Below are positions 20,232 through 31,189 of a stretch of DNA of 64,000 nucleotides, in pieces. The translations under genes and the position numbers were made by a program. Within the stretch, counting starts at the first letter, position 1, and each line of letters begins with the position of its first letter. The stretch spans positions 24,221,154 through 24,285,153 of the forward strand of contig JASDDO010000028.1 in NCBI GenBank assembly GCA_030015575.1. Reading direction: 5' to 3'. The DNA comes from Agapanthus africanus. Taxonomy: Eukaryota; Streptophyta; Magnoliopsida; Asparagales; Amaryllidaceae. Below the pieces are notes generated by a model. It did no database searches, had not been told where the DNA came from, and saw only the letters and a program-made list of their open reading frames with translations.

Positions 20232-21681
20232 GTTTATGAGTCTGTCTCGTTTTTTAACGACTCGTTAACGAGCCGAATTTGCGTTGAGGTAAATAAACCG
20301 AACCAAACTTCAGCCAGACAATTTTAGCTCGAAACGATCTCATCAAGAACTCGTGCCAAGATGAATCATAAAAAAGTTCAAATTCAATTCCACTTCTTGT
20401 GATCCAAGTGATCATGATTGTTGGATCGATAATCAGAGGAGATGGTGAAATTTATACATATATAGTTTTTGACTGAAAATTGCTCATGAACAAACAAAAG
20501 AAGAAGGGTGTAGGTATAAATTTGCTGCAACCTTGCATGCATGGTTAAGAAGCGATAAAATGGCGAAAGCATACTTTTCCGAGTGTCGGAGTCTATTTGT
20601 CTTTCCTATCAAAAAAAACTTATACCGAACAAATAGGAGCTCAATATTTGTAAAGATCTCAGACATGATCGATACATGAACAGGTATATATTTTTAGCTT
20701 TTTACAATGCTAATATGTTATATTGTAGGAATGGACTACTAGACGGAGACGACCCACCCGATCAGAGTGTAACCGGAAATAGCTAGTTGTAAGTCATGCA
20801 CGAAGAAGAACGACGTATTTGATTCTAGATTCAATATAACTCAACTTAACTAGTATCGATCCATATAATATAATGCATCTTTCTTTATCAAATTCTTTCC
20901 ATCAATGGAAATGTAGTTGGGATTTCTTTCTTACCATTTGAAAGAAATGCTAGAAAGCCATAACGGGTCAAATAATTCCTTTGTTTATTGATTATTAGAT
21001 TTAAACATGTATCATGCGCGTGATGGTTAAAAGGACATCGGATCATCAAAAAGAACATGTATAAAATAATAAACACGGAGAATGTTATGTATAATTTTTC
21101 ATTTCAAATTCTAAGATACATGCATAAAGAGAGTACTGTCATGGTCGTGGAGAGAGAGAAAGAGAGAACATGGATTTGATTTTCATAGTTCTTACTTTTT
21201 AGACATTACAAGTTTTTTCCCATAAATTTTTGAATTACTTTTTTTAAAAACAAAAAAGGAGAAGCACATATGAACCTCATGAGGCATAGTTAAAACAAAA
21301 AATATTCATGTAACAAAACTCTAGGAAAGATTCCACAAGATAAATAGAGCCAAAAGTTCATGAATTAATGATGTGATGGAGAAATGGATAAAAATTCTTG
21401 ATAATTAAAAGCAGTCTTGGCCCAAAAAGGACAAACTCACTTGCTACCTTCCTCCATAACCAATTATTATCCCCTCTCAAATCAATGGGTTCAAACAAGT
21501 GAGCCCATGCCTGTACTTCTTTGAACCAAAACCATCAATAAAATATTCCCAAAAAATACCCTTGTTCAACAACCTTTAGATTCCAAAAAACAGGGCATAT
21601 CTTTGGAATTATTTTCTAAATAAACTTGAATGCTTTTTCCAAAGTTTTAAGAGAGTTTACTGTTATAAAAATTGGTAGCCA
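20232..21681. other. AT-rich host intergenic DNA, no gene seen
   Basis: This is low-copy-looking AT-rich sequence with many stops in all frames. I see no recognisable coding region, RNA gene or element end. Confidence 0.5.
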
Positions 21682-21689
21682 GATAGTTT

Positions 21690-22301
21690 TAGAGGCTCCG
21701 GCGGGTCTGGCATCTGCCGGAGGGTCATTACGGGTAACGGATAAAATTGACGGGGTAAAAATACCCGGATCTATACAGGTCATAATTTTTGTATCCGGCA
21801 CCCGACCCGCATACGGCGGACAGATGTGCGGGTAATCCTTGTATGGATAAACGGGTCACACATGAACGGCTTAATAGACAACTTATATTCATTTTTATGT
21901 TTGTTTTCAAAGTAGTTCGCAAATTTAATATAATAAATTTGATTTTAGAATTTTCAGGATTTAAATAGATTAATTATCATGATGATAAATAAACATTCTA
22001 AGATAGATTTAACATTTATGATATAAATTTAACATGAAAAATTTATGGAAAATGGGTAGAAAAACAAATGCTTGATTTTTTATTTTGGACGCGGGGCCGG
22101 GTAAAACTCATAACCCACGGGTCAGGTCAACCAACGCGAAAACCCATGAACCCGCAGGCCGGGTCGATCCAGTGATATTTTTAAACAGACGGGCCTGGTA
22201 CGGGTAAATTTTAAACAGATTGTAAATTTTTGATCCATAGCCGGTGTTTTATAGGTCGATCCACAGGTCAAACGGGTCACGAGTTATTATTGACACCTCT
22301 G
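21690..22301. mobile_element. hAT-like non-autonomous DNA element (old)
   Basis: The right end reads GACACCTCTG. The left end TAGAGGCTCC is a degraded match to its inverse. Flanking 8-mers GATAGTTT (21682-21689) and GATAGTCC (22302-22309) agree at 6 of 8 positions, as expected for an aged 8-bp hAT target duplication. The interior is rich in GGGTC / GACCC motifs, common in plant hAT-derived repeats. There is no transposase. Confidence 0.4.
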
Positions 22302-22309
22302 GATAGTCC

Positions 22310-23505
22310 AGTGAAGAGCGTCATCAATAGTTAATGGTAATTCAGCATAATTTAGCCAAAAACAAATCCAAATTATTGTAGAAAGGGCAAAGAGCAAATA
22401 AAACCATTTATTCTCATACGTGGGCTCATTTAGTACAATACAGTTATTGATCAGCGTGCATCTTCGTATTTGCTTGCAACATATCCTGATTGCTTTGCTT
22501 GTTTTGACCATGTTAATTGTTGTATATAATATATAATTTCAAACTAAATTTGCTTTGAACGGAATTTATCGGGTCTCAAATAGGAATCATACCGGTCAAA
22601 ACCAACTCGGAACTCCTCCACAATGCAGACCCCATAAGCCCTAAGCTCGAGGCTACGAGCTATCCACCAAAATACGGACATAGTTGTACGAGAGCTTATG
22701 TTTGGAGAATATCACCGAAATTAATTAGTTAAAATACTTGGCTCTAAATTTTCATTTCCTCACAGGAACCTTTTACCCCAAATTTAGATCTTCCATCAAA
22801 GCTTTTAACCCAAATTCAATATCTTTAGATTTTCCACCAAAACTTTCATTAGAAAGTAAGCATATATTAATATTATTTTTATATTTTTCGAAGATGATGT
22901 TTGCAACAAGAGGTAAAAACTATGACCAGCAATTTTCAAAACACATGAGAAATTAGTTTCTCACTTACATAGAAAATGTAAAAGATAAAAAATAAACAAA
23001 ATACACACACACAAAAATAAAAATAAAATTATTGGAGGATCCACGCAATCCTTACAAAATAAACAAAATATGCTCAAATTTAATTTTATGCATATCACAA
23101 AAAAATCTTAGTTTGCTCACAAACTGTTTGATAAAATTCATAAACCATGCTTATTATTCTTACACACCATTAACTATCAAAATCGTTCAAATCTTTTTTA
23201 TATTTTTTTTGTATAAAAATAAATCATAATAGCATAGAAAAATCAACAATAGATAATTCATAAGAAATGGAAGAATCAATTACAATAAACTAGCTAGATT
23301 CCTCACACCAAACGAACAAAAAGATCACAAAGTCGTTTAAAAATTTGCCCCAAATAATAATAAAAAAAAGCCTTTTCATTAATCACAAAAATTCTACTGC
23401 ACTAATCATATTTAAACAATATAGAAATTTAGAGAGAGCAACATAAAACCTAGGTACAAACTTCAATCATTAGAACGAATTTTCAATTAGCCCCTCATTA
23501 ATTAT
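22310..23505. other. AT-rich host intergenic DNA, no gene seen
   Basis: Very AT-rich stretches and homopolymer runs are present. I find no supported coding region. The longest frames have no recognisable features. Confidence 0.5.
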
Positions 23506-23510
23506 TAAAA

Positions 23511-23729
23511 TTATCTTGGGGCCCACAGGATCAACTGCAGGACTTTCTCAACTCTCTCTGGATCCCTCAACACTCCTTTCCTCTGCTCACAACCACCACT
23601 CTTCCCATTTGATACCACCTTCGGCGCGCCGGAAAACCGCCTGGTGTTAACCGAAGGCGGTTTTCCGGTGACCTTCGTTTGGACCAGCCTGAAGGTGGTC
23701 TCCCACCTGCAGTCACCTGAATTGCACAT
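23511..23729 (-). CDS. small protein of unknown function, 72 aa
   Basis: I do not recognise this protein with certainty. Support for a real gene comes from its surroundings on the minus strand: a TATA-like TATTTATA about 120 bases upstream, a telomere-like CCCTAACCCTAACCCC stretch, a CT-rich leader typical of plant transcripts, then ATG. The product starts MCNSGDCRWETTFR, has a basic glycine/serine-rich middle, and ends VLQLILWAPR. The CRW near the start and W-x-P at the end recall the CRWNY...CWGPN frame of the wound-responsive protein encoded 2.9 kb to the right. It could be a distant relative or chance. The coding sequence contains a perfect 13-bp inverted repeat (23629-23641 / 23656-23668). 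No membrane segment or signal peptide is visible. Confidence 0.55.
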   Translation of the reverse strand: MCNSGDCRWETTFRLVQTKVTGKPPSVNTRRFSGAPKVVSNGKSGGCEQRKGVLRDPERVEKVLQLILWAPR

Positions 23730-23793
23730 GACTTGAGAGATTAAAAAGAGAGGCTAATTAGAATGTTTTGAGAGAGCTAGAGTTTAATTTGTG

Positions 23794-23857
23794 TGGGGTT
23801 GGGGTTGGGGTTAGGGTTAGGGTTGCATTGTGGGTTGAGGGGTGTAGGGTATAAATA
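23794..23857 (-). promoter_or_regulatory. telo-box and TATA-like promoter of the small gene
   Basis: On the minus strand a TATTTATA box (23857-23850) precedes tandem CCCTAA/CCCCAA units (23826-23794). Telo-box motifs (AAACCCTAA-like) occur in many plant 5' flanks, often of growth-related genes. The TATA could also act on the plus strand, but no good gene follows there. Confidence 0.45.
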
Positions 23858-24003
23858 GTTTGGAGTTGGGGTGAAGATTTAAGGTCCATGGTTTTGTGAA
23901 GAATCCATTGGTATCTAACAAAACCATTTGCTGTTTGGTTGAGCGTGAGAAAAAGACGCCGAATACAAAAAACGGTGAAGATTTCACTACTATATGTCTT
24001 CAC

Positions 24004-25111
24004 CCACCGAAAAAAAAAAAGACACTAACATTCCTTGTGTCTCAGGCATTAAAAATCTATTTTGTTTTATTTTATTTAAGGAAAAACATACGATCCATAA
24101 GTAATCTCAATCTTTATAATGATTTATTAAGCGGTCCCACGACAATGAAATGTCCTATTCGTGTGGGAATGAACTGGCATAAAGTGGTGATGCACTCGAT
24201 CATAATGTATTCAAGTCAAACAAAGATGTCGTAATCGTATACATGCATATAACGGTGGCGGTCCCAAGAATTTTGATTAGTACGGGGGCAAAAAAAACCC
24301 TTTGTAATTCTATTGAAAATTCCAACAAAAATAATATAAAAAAAATCATATGTAAACAGAAACGGAGAAAATAGTATTTCAAGATAAAAAAAAAAGATTA
24401 CAGAAACTAAACTCATGCAATTACGATTTGGTTTTTAAAGTGTTATATCTTGAAGGAGCGATAAGATATGATGTTTCAATCGGAGACCTCGGGATCATAA
24501 TTTAACAATGGAAGTAGAAGTGTTGACGGCACAGTGAATTAACCTTGCAGTTTGGTTTTCCCTTTTTGTCAATTTTGTTTCGTCGAAAGGAAAGATTTTA
24601 GGAATTGGGTTTGAGACTCCAAACGGCTCATGATCAGAAGCATAGAAACGTCAGGAGAGTGAGATTTGTTAAATTGTTAGGAAGCTAACTAAAGTTTTTC
24701 AGAATTAATATAAAGAATAAGAATGTGATTGTTAAATTGTTAGGGATCTAAGAAAAGTTTTCCTAAATTAATATAAAGATTTTTTTTGGGGGTGTAAGCG
24801 GTTTTTTTTGTGGAAGAGTGGAGATGGGTGCTTTTCTTTGGTGTTGTTTTAGAATTCTATCCGCACATCAAAATCACAAGATCATGCGCCTTCCATTTTG
24901 ACCTTATTGATCACCGTTGGATCAACAATAGCATTAATACTATTCTCTTGAAATAGCACACATCCCGGATGTGCCTGTGCACAGGTGGGGAATTTATTAG
25001 AGACTTGATTAACCTTAAATTATATAAAGGATCCATGACGACCTCTTTTAGAAAAATACTTTTTCTATATAGTGAAATCCATATAGACTATATGGATCTA
25101 ACATTGGGAAA
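24004..25111. other. host intergenic DNA with one short duplication
   Basis: There is no supported gene. A 62-bp unit starting TTGTTAAATTGTTAG is tandemly duplicated, imperfectly, at 24667-24780. Confidence 0.45.
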
Positions 25112-25231
25112 AAACTTCTCTGCAAGCCTCTTCTAAATCCTTGAATGGGTTTTGAGATTTCCTCTCTTTTTTCTTGCACGAATCTCAAAGCCCATCCAAG
25201 AGCTTGCAAGAGGCTTGCAGAGAAATTTCAC
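25112..25231. other. 120-bp imperfect hairpin (miRNA-precursor-like or MITE)
   Basis: Arms of about 49 bases pair with roughly nine mismatches around a loop of about 20 bases (25161-25180). Paired stretches include TTCTCTGCAAGCCTCTT with AAGAGGCTTGCAGAGAA and TGAATGGGTTTTGAGATT with its near-inverse. Size and pairing suit a plant microRNA precursor. A small MITE is equally possible. I do not recognise a known mature miRNA. Confidence 0.4.
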
Positions 25232-25810
25232 CACAAACCCCTGTAGAGAAGATTTTCCCCTATCATTGCATATAAAGGATTTGGTTATAAATCCGACATA
25301 TGACGTCCGAGTTTTGCAACAAGGTTTTTGAAACCATAGTTTCCATTAAGTTAATTAAAATTAAATCAGGGTTTGCATATGTGCAAACCATGGGCTTATA
25401 CACTTAATTTGGGTTTCATAAAGTTTAAGGTCGTTTTGAAACACAGTTTATCAAACTAAGGTTTTGTTTTAATTAATTTTTTTTAAGGGCCGGAGAGAAA
25501 ATAAAGAGATGATATGAAACTTTCTGAAGTTTAACAAATGGGGTTTCGAGGCTTTAAAACTTTTTAAAATCGCGATTTGGGAAACTCTATTTTGGTTATT
25601 AAATGAAACTCGGCTATAAATTTTAGAGCTTAGTCTCGAAATCCGAAAACCATAAAACCCCGGTTTCATAAACTGTAACCAGGTTGCCAAACTTAGCTGA
25701 AAGGGTCAGTCAACAGGCTTTTATTAATTAGAAGCGATGCTCACGTTTTTATCTTTTGTAACTTTCTTGGTAGAATTTTTGTCACCTATCAAACAAAGTG
25801 AAGATTTGTA

Positions 25811-26103
25811 GGGTAAATTGTTGAAAAGCGCCCGGCCTGCTTTAAAATTGTGTAAAAACTATCTTGTACAAAACCCCCGGCCCAATCAAATACCCTTATA
25901 CCAGTTATTTGTAATATTTAAGCAGTTGGTTGGCAGTTGCATGTAATATTCAAGCAGTTGAGAGAATACAAGGCCTAAATGAAATACAGCCCAAGGGTTT
26001 TTCACAAAGATTTTGAACAGTAGGTCTTTCCTGACAATTTCAAAAATTACAGGGTTTTTTTTGACAGTTTCCGAGCGGCCGGGGGCTTTTTGACAATTTA
26101 CCC
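25811..26103. mobile_element. Mutator-type MITE 1
   Basis: Terminal inverted repeats of about 27 bases begin GGGTAAATTGTTGAAAAGC on the left. The right end is the inverse of GGGTAAATTGTCAAAAAGC, and both run on into a CCCCGGCC-like block. Flanking 9-mers AGATTTGTA and AAATTAGTA agree at 7 of 9 positions, fitting an aged 9-bp Mutator-type duplication. It is non-coding and lies about 480 bases upstream of the wound-responsive gene. Confidence 0.65.
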
Positions 26104-26498
26104 AAATTAGTATAGTTGAATACAAAATAAGTAGAGTTCATGAATAATCAGCATCATCTGTGTATCATCAAAATCATGAAATTGTGCCAATATAAATGTC
26201 ATCCATCATAAAAATTGTGCCAAATTTATGACGCCCTTGTCATATATTAATGATGTTAAACAGTCCTTCATCACAACATATATTAATTTGGGACCCACCT
26301 GTCACAAAATCTGTGTGCATTTCCATTTTATTTTCCCACCAAAAATAAAATACCAGCAGAACTCTCAATTTCTTGAAGAAGAATCTGTGAATTAATTAAT
26401 AATAATAAAAAAAGATCCCATAAAGCCAGCAGCATTTAACAACAGCTGCAAAGAAAAACCATCAAACTTCACCCTCTGTTTTCTCTCCCCCTCTCTGT

Positions 26499-26506
26499 TA
26501 TATATG
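26499..26506 (+). promoter_or_regulatory. TATA box of the wound-responsive gene
   Basis: TATATATG lies about 80 bases before the ATG, within a CT-rich stretch typical of plant core promoters and leaders. A run of CTCTCTCTTCTTCTT follows. Confidence 0.6.
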
Positions 26507-26582
26507 TATCCTCTCTCTTCTTCTTCCTCTTCAACAAAAAAATCAACTCTTTTTTGATACAAGATAAAAATTATTTAAAAAA

Positions 26583-26861
26583 ATGGGTTGTGCAAGCAGG
26601 GCCTCATGGGCAGTTGCTGCAAGCATGGCCCTCATTGAGGCGCTCAAAGACCAGGCAGGGCTCTGCAGGTGGAACTATGCATTGAGGACCCTGCACCAGC
26701 ATGCAAAGGCCAATGCTAAATCAATGTCTCAGGCAAGGTCCAGGATGATGCCAGGTGTATCAATGGCGAAAGGGTCAAGCTTAGATGAGAAGATGATGAG
26801 GAGGAGACAGGCTGAGAAGGCGGAGAGAGTCTATCATCTTGTTTGTTGGGGTCCTAATTGA
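26583..26861 (+). CDS. wound-responsive / wound-induced polypeptide family protein (DUF3774)
   Basis: This 92-residue protein belongs to the plant wound-responsive family (PF12609, DUF3774; Arabidopsis At4g10270-like). Residues 8-35 carry the family's N-terminal block, SWAVAASMALIEALKDQ then GLCRWNYALR. The middle is basic and serine/glutamine-rich, and the protein ends with the family signature CWGPN (88-92). Length and single-exon form match the family. Members are induced by wounding, and some are linked to autophagy and defence peptides; the precise role of this one is unknown. The first ATG is chosen because the family block starts shortly after it and a TATA box lies 80 bases upstream. 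It is intact. Two related Mutator-type MITEs flank it, and D1 and D2 bound its host island. Confidence 0.9.
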   Translation: MGCASRASWAVAASMALIEALKDQAGLCRWNYALRTLHQHAKANAKSMSQARSRMMPGVSMAKGSSLDEKMMRRRQAEKAERVYHLVCWGPN

Positions 26862-27089
26862 TTTGTGGTTTTTTTTTTTGGTGATGTGTTTTTCTTTTGA
26901 TTGTAGAGAGATGGGATTTTTTTCTTTGTTTCTTAGATTGAGAGAATAATATATGAATTATTTGGTATATGATTTCAGATGTCTGAAACCATCAATATGT
27001 TTATCTCAATTGGCCACCCACCAAGTGTTTGATAGAATGCCTCATTAATGAACATGTTACTGTCATATCATTGCTCGTGGTTTAAACTT

Positions 27090-27287
27090 GGGTAAATTGA
27101 CAGAAAAAACTTCCCCGCTGACAGGCCCCCACCCCCACCCAAGGGCATGTAAAAACCTCTAGGAAAAGTATCTCCATGCTGCTATATTGATTAACGCATA
27201 TATAACAGGACTACTAAATATCTACTTATTATTTAGTCAGCAGAAAACTAAGCTTGTTTTTTTTTGTTTTTTGTTGACAATTTACGC
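27090..27287. mobile_element. Mutator-type MITE 2
   Basis: The left end GGGTAAATTGACAGAAAAAA pairs with the right end (inverse of GCGTAAATTGTCAACAAAAAA). A perfect 9-bp duplication TTTAAACTT lies at 27081-27089 and 27288-27296. Its ends match MITE 1 at 25811-26103, so both come from one family. It is non-coding and lies about 230 bases after the wound-responsive stop codon. Confidence 0.85.
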
Positions 27288-27499
27288 TTTAAACTTTACA
27301 TCAAGCTTGATAATATCTGTATTCAAATTTGAGAGGGTGTGAGACATTAGAAGAGAGAAGAATGGGGACTGTAGGTGAAATTGGAGGAGAAGAAGGTAGT
27401 TGTCCTAAATTTCCTTATTTATCTTTCTTCATCTCATCTCCTCTTCTTCTCCGCCGCCTCCTCTCTCCTCTGTTTCCGCCGCCTTCTAGAGAGAGAAAC

Positions 27500-28309
27500 T
27501 GATGGAGGCTGAGTATCTCCTTCTGATGTTGTCTTCCGTTGATCTGCTGATGGCGGCGATGGACGGTGGTGATTGAATCTGGAGGCTGCCGCTCCTGAAG
27601 CGTGTGGATCTCAATGGATTTGAGGTTATGGTTGTCGAGCTACCTGCAAGGAAGTCCCGGGATGGTTGTACCATCTAAGACCCTCCGACGATCAAGTTAG
27701 TCTAGAGATCCGAATAGAGTAACGGCTTAGTGAAGTCAAAATGACTTACTTGAACTGTCTGAAGAAGGGGTTTATATAGCGGTGGCAGCAGGCAGGGCAG
27801 GCGCGAGAATCACGCCGGCCGTTACGCTCCCGACGTCATGCCCGCGTGATGTGCGGGACCTCCCATTAATAGCGAGACAGGCTCGTTAATGGGGGATCGT
27901 GGTGGCGTGGAACGTGGGATGTGGCCGGCAGAGATCTCGAGCATGGCGAGATTCGCGGGATGGCGGTTACGCCTGCAGGCGGTGTCGTTGGTCGGTCGAT
28001 GAGATCGAGGAAGATGACCTCGGCGGGAGAGCTCGCGGAGGAGCGGGAGAGCCGAGGTATCTTGATTCTGCTCGAGCCCGGAGGCGAGCTAAGAGGGCCG
28101 AGGAGGCCCGGGCCTGTGATAGCTCGGAGACGAGCTGTGAGGCTGAGGAGGCCAATTATGCTTGGGGCTTGGAGGTGAGCTAGCGTTTGCCTGTAAAACG
28201 GGCACATGAGTGGTCTGGCCGGCCTTTGTAAGTCCTTTCGTGTGAGCCCTGGGACACGTCATTTGCCACGTGTCCCGATCTGGAAGATCACCGATATCGA
28301 GCATCATCA
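27500..28309 (-). repeat. 3' LTR of D2
   Basis: The 810-bp LTR has ends TGATG...CATCATCA. Its minus-strand TATA box (GCTATATAAA) is at 27771-27780 and a CCACGTGTC G-box is near 28267. A polypurine tract (minus strand, 28328-28310) follows. It matches the D1 LTR in inverse orientation but is visibly diverged from it, so the two are separate insertions. Confidence 0.85.
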
Positions 28310-28681
28310 TTAGCCCCACACTCTCGTCCCGACCAGCTGATGGGTCGGGTCGAGAGTGGTTTGCTGGGTCACCCGAGGTGAGCTCCTTTCTGAAGATATC
28401 GTCGGGTATGTCTCTGGGCAATTGGTTGTCTTTTCTGGATGAGGCCAGCGAATCATGGGGAGATCCTTTGCATGAAAGAGGGTGTCCCGGATCGTGTGCA
28501 CTTTGCTGAAGCGACGACCACGTGTCGGGTGTCGGTTGGCTGATGTGACGTGTCGCAGGCTTTTGGCGTCCGATGGGACGCCGCCAATGCGCGTGCGACA
28601 AGTAGGGCGATCATGGCCGTTGAGTGCACTGAATCGTTTTGGCGGGAGTCGACTGTCGCCGCTGGATGAGGACGCCGGTAG

Positions 28682-28690
28682 CATAAATAG
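28682..28690 (+). promoter_or_regulatory. TATA box for the D2 antisense gene
   Basis: CATAAATAG lies about 130 bases before the ATG at 28819, with a CT-rich leader (CTCTCTCTCCTCAC) between. It lies outside the LTR and matches the site in D1. Confidence 0.5.
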
Positions 28691-28818
28691 GGAGGAGGCC
28701 TGATTCAGGATCTCTCTCTCCTCACATTTTTCTCATTCTGAGTCTTACTTGCTCGGTGCTCTCCTTTTAGGTCGAATCTTGCGTTTCTCTTCTCGAGGAT
28801 TTCTTCTCATCAGGATAG

Positions 28819-30708
28819 ATGTCTTGTTTTGAGGAGTCCGTAGATGCCGTAGGGGTAGATTCTAGGGATTCTTCCCCTGGGTTGGAGCCTCTTCGGGAAG
28901 TTGGGGTCAGATTCTCTTCCCGGGGTCGTGCGTCTGGGGCGGTTCCCAGAGCAGTGGCGGCGGACACTCCTGGTGCGTCGTCCTCAGTGAGATATGAGGA
29001 CAAGCTTGCCACCGCTCGGGCTCTTTTCCATATTCCTTCTGGCTACACGCTACGATTGGCCGACGAAGGAGAGAGGGCAGATCAGGTGAGGAGTAGAGAG
29101 ATCGCTTTGTACCTGGAAGCCCTTTGGGCCAGAATGCGCCTGCCTTTCTCTTCCGAGGTTGCAGCTGCGTTGACTTACTTTGGGTTAGACCCGGGCCAGC
29201 TAGTGCCAAACTCCTGGAGGATTCTCCTTGGGTTCCTGGTCCGGCTGAAGTTGCAGATGATCCCTTTTAGTCTGTCCATTCTTATCTCCTCCCTTTTACA
29301 AAAGTCACCCCGGAACTCGTGCGGGCGACCCGATGTGGGTTTACCTCTCCTTTAAGAAGCAGCGGCGGAGCGTAGCCGGGTCAGGGGTTGTCGTCTTGCC
29401 TTCTTCCATCCATGATTGGAAGAAAAAGTTTTTCTTCGTCGGGCCGCCAGAGGGTGAGGACTGGCCCGTACTCATCCAATGGTCTAGGGATAGGTGCTGG
29501 CAGGGAAATCCGTCCAATGACCCCGACGCGGCGAGAGTGGCGGCGTAGGAGCCTATTCCTCGGGCTGATGTGCTACTTTCTGAGCAAGCCCTCAGTTGGG
29601 CCGGGCTCAGCCCCGCCCAGTTTGTTGGTAAGTTAGGAGCTTGTATTTGTTTTTACTTTGTTGGTGTCGCTAATCCCATTATATCTTGTCTTGTGCAGAA
29701 ACCATGGACGCGGACCTCCTCCGAGTAGCCATGCGCAGGATGAAGAAGGGATCGAAGGCTGGTGGGGACAGCTCTTCTCGTCAGAGGCCGGTCCCGGCTC
29801 CCCCAGCAGCCGTCGCGTCCCAGCACTCGAGTGTGGATCGTGCCCCGGAGCCCAGCCAGGCGCCGAACAGAAAAAGGGCTCAGAGAAAGAACGCCCAGGC
29901 TTCGGAGGTGGAGACGAGCTCTCCGCCGTCGTCTCTCAAGAGATTCCCCCGAATAGTTCCGCGGTCCCCGACCTCTCCGATCTTGGTGGACGAGGGGGGC
30001 TCCGCTTTGAGGTGCCCTCGGGGCTCTCCGTCACTGACAGCTTGTTGCACGACATGTAGAGGTCGGCCGAAAGCCGGGTCCCTGGGGGACGCTGAAGGCG
30101 CAAATGGCGTCCATCGTCCAAGAGGTCGTGCAGGTGAGTGTTCGTACATCGTCTCATCATTTGCGAGATTAGGTGCCCTTTTTTTCTTTCTGACCCCCCT
30201 TCGATTTCTTCAGGTCCTCCAACACGTCACTATCGTCGCCCGGATGGAGGAGGAGGAGATAGCCCCGGCGATGCGAGCCGTGGGCGAGCTCTCCTCGCTG
30301 GGGGAGAGCTCGAAGCGGGAGCTGGAGGCGGCGATGGCGAGGGTCGCTGCCCTTGAGGGCGAGGTGGCTGCAGTGAAGCGGGAGGCGGCGACCTCAAAGT
30401 AAGAGGTGGCCAGGCTTCGCGAGGCTGCCCAGGCAGCCGAGGCCAAGCTTCAAGACTCTCAGGTGCTCGTCGGCACCATGAAGAAATCAATGAGCACCCT
30501 CCGAAAGGAGTTGGGGGCTGCGGTAGAGGCGGCGAAGCGAGCCGACCTCAGGGCGGCGGAGGCGGTGGAGAACTTCGAGAAGTCGGAGCAGTTCTACACC
30601 GTCCTAGCCTCGGCCACCACCCTCATCTGGCACGAGGCTCTCGACACAGTCAAGGCCCGGGTGCCGGAGTTCGCTGATGAAGAGCTCCGGGCAGAATATC
30701 CCCGCTAG
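28819..30708 (+). CDS. antisense gene of D2 (PF04195-like plus coiled coil)
   Basis: It lies on the strand opposite to D2's LTR. The first part shows the PF04195 'putative gypsy type transposon' pattern: FHIPSGYTLRLADEGERADQ, YLEALWARMRLPFS, FGLDPGQLVPNSWRILLGFL. A basic, serine/proline-rich middle follows, then an alanine-rich coiled coil ending near VKARVPEFADEEL. Clear intron-like borders occur: GTAAGT near 29630 with GTGCAG ending at 29699, and GTGAGT near 30133 with TTCTTCAG ending near 30214. The same borders are recognisable in D1, which supports them. Function is unknown. It is a fossil with a few breaks. Confidence 0.6.
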
Positions 30709-31189
30709 GATGACGAGCAGAGGGACGCCCCCGGGAGCACTGCCGGGGAAGGAACTCTCGGCGAGGGCGACGCCGAGGCTCCCGTGATGAATGCATCCCC
30801 AGTCGCGGTGGCCGTCGAGCTCATCGGTATCGCGCCCGGCCCTAAGGCCTGAAGCGCCTCGTCTTCTCTTTGTCTTTTCTTTTGTTGCCTCGCTGTTTTG
30901 TGGGCCTCCGGGCATTCTATAAGGCTGGGGAGCCTATAATACCCTTGTAAGGCTTTGACTTCTTGAAAAAAGATTTTTTGTTTTCACAGTAGTGTTTATG
31001 CTTGTATTTCCTTTTGTTGGCAGACAATTGTATTCACACAGTACTGCTTTATATTTGGCATGTTCCTCGTCTAGCGATTACTCGTCGACTTGAATCCGAT
31101 CACTTGCCGAGTGTGCGAGGACCGGCGGGAAGATGGTGTCTCCATGGTCCCGAAGTCGAAATAGAGATCGCTAAGACGTTGATAGACCA

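Noticed and set aside
23794-23826. Interstitial telomere
   Set aside because: Only a few TTAGGG/TTGGGG units near a likely promoter; too short and mixed, better described as a telo-box stretch.
23896-24234. 112-codon plus-strand frame after the TATAAATA at 23850
   Set aside because: Low-complexity lysine-rich product, no homology recognised, and AT-rich composition like the neighbouring non-coding DNA.
28310-28684. Minus-strand frames across the D2 LTR border
   Set aside because: They overlap the polypurine tract and antisense promoter and have no recognisable domain.
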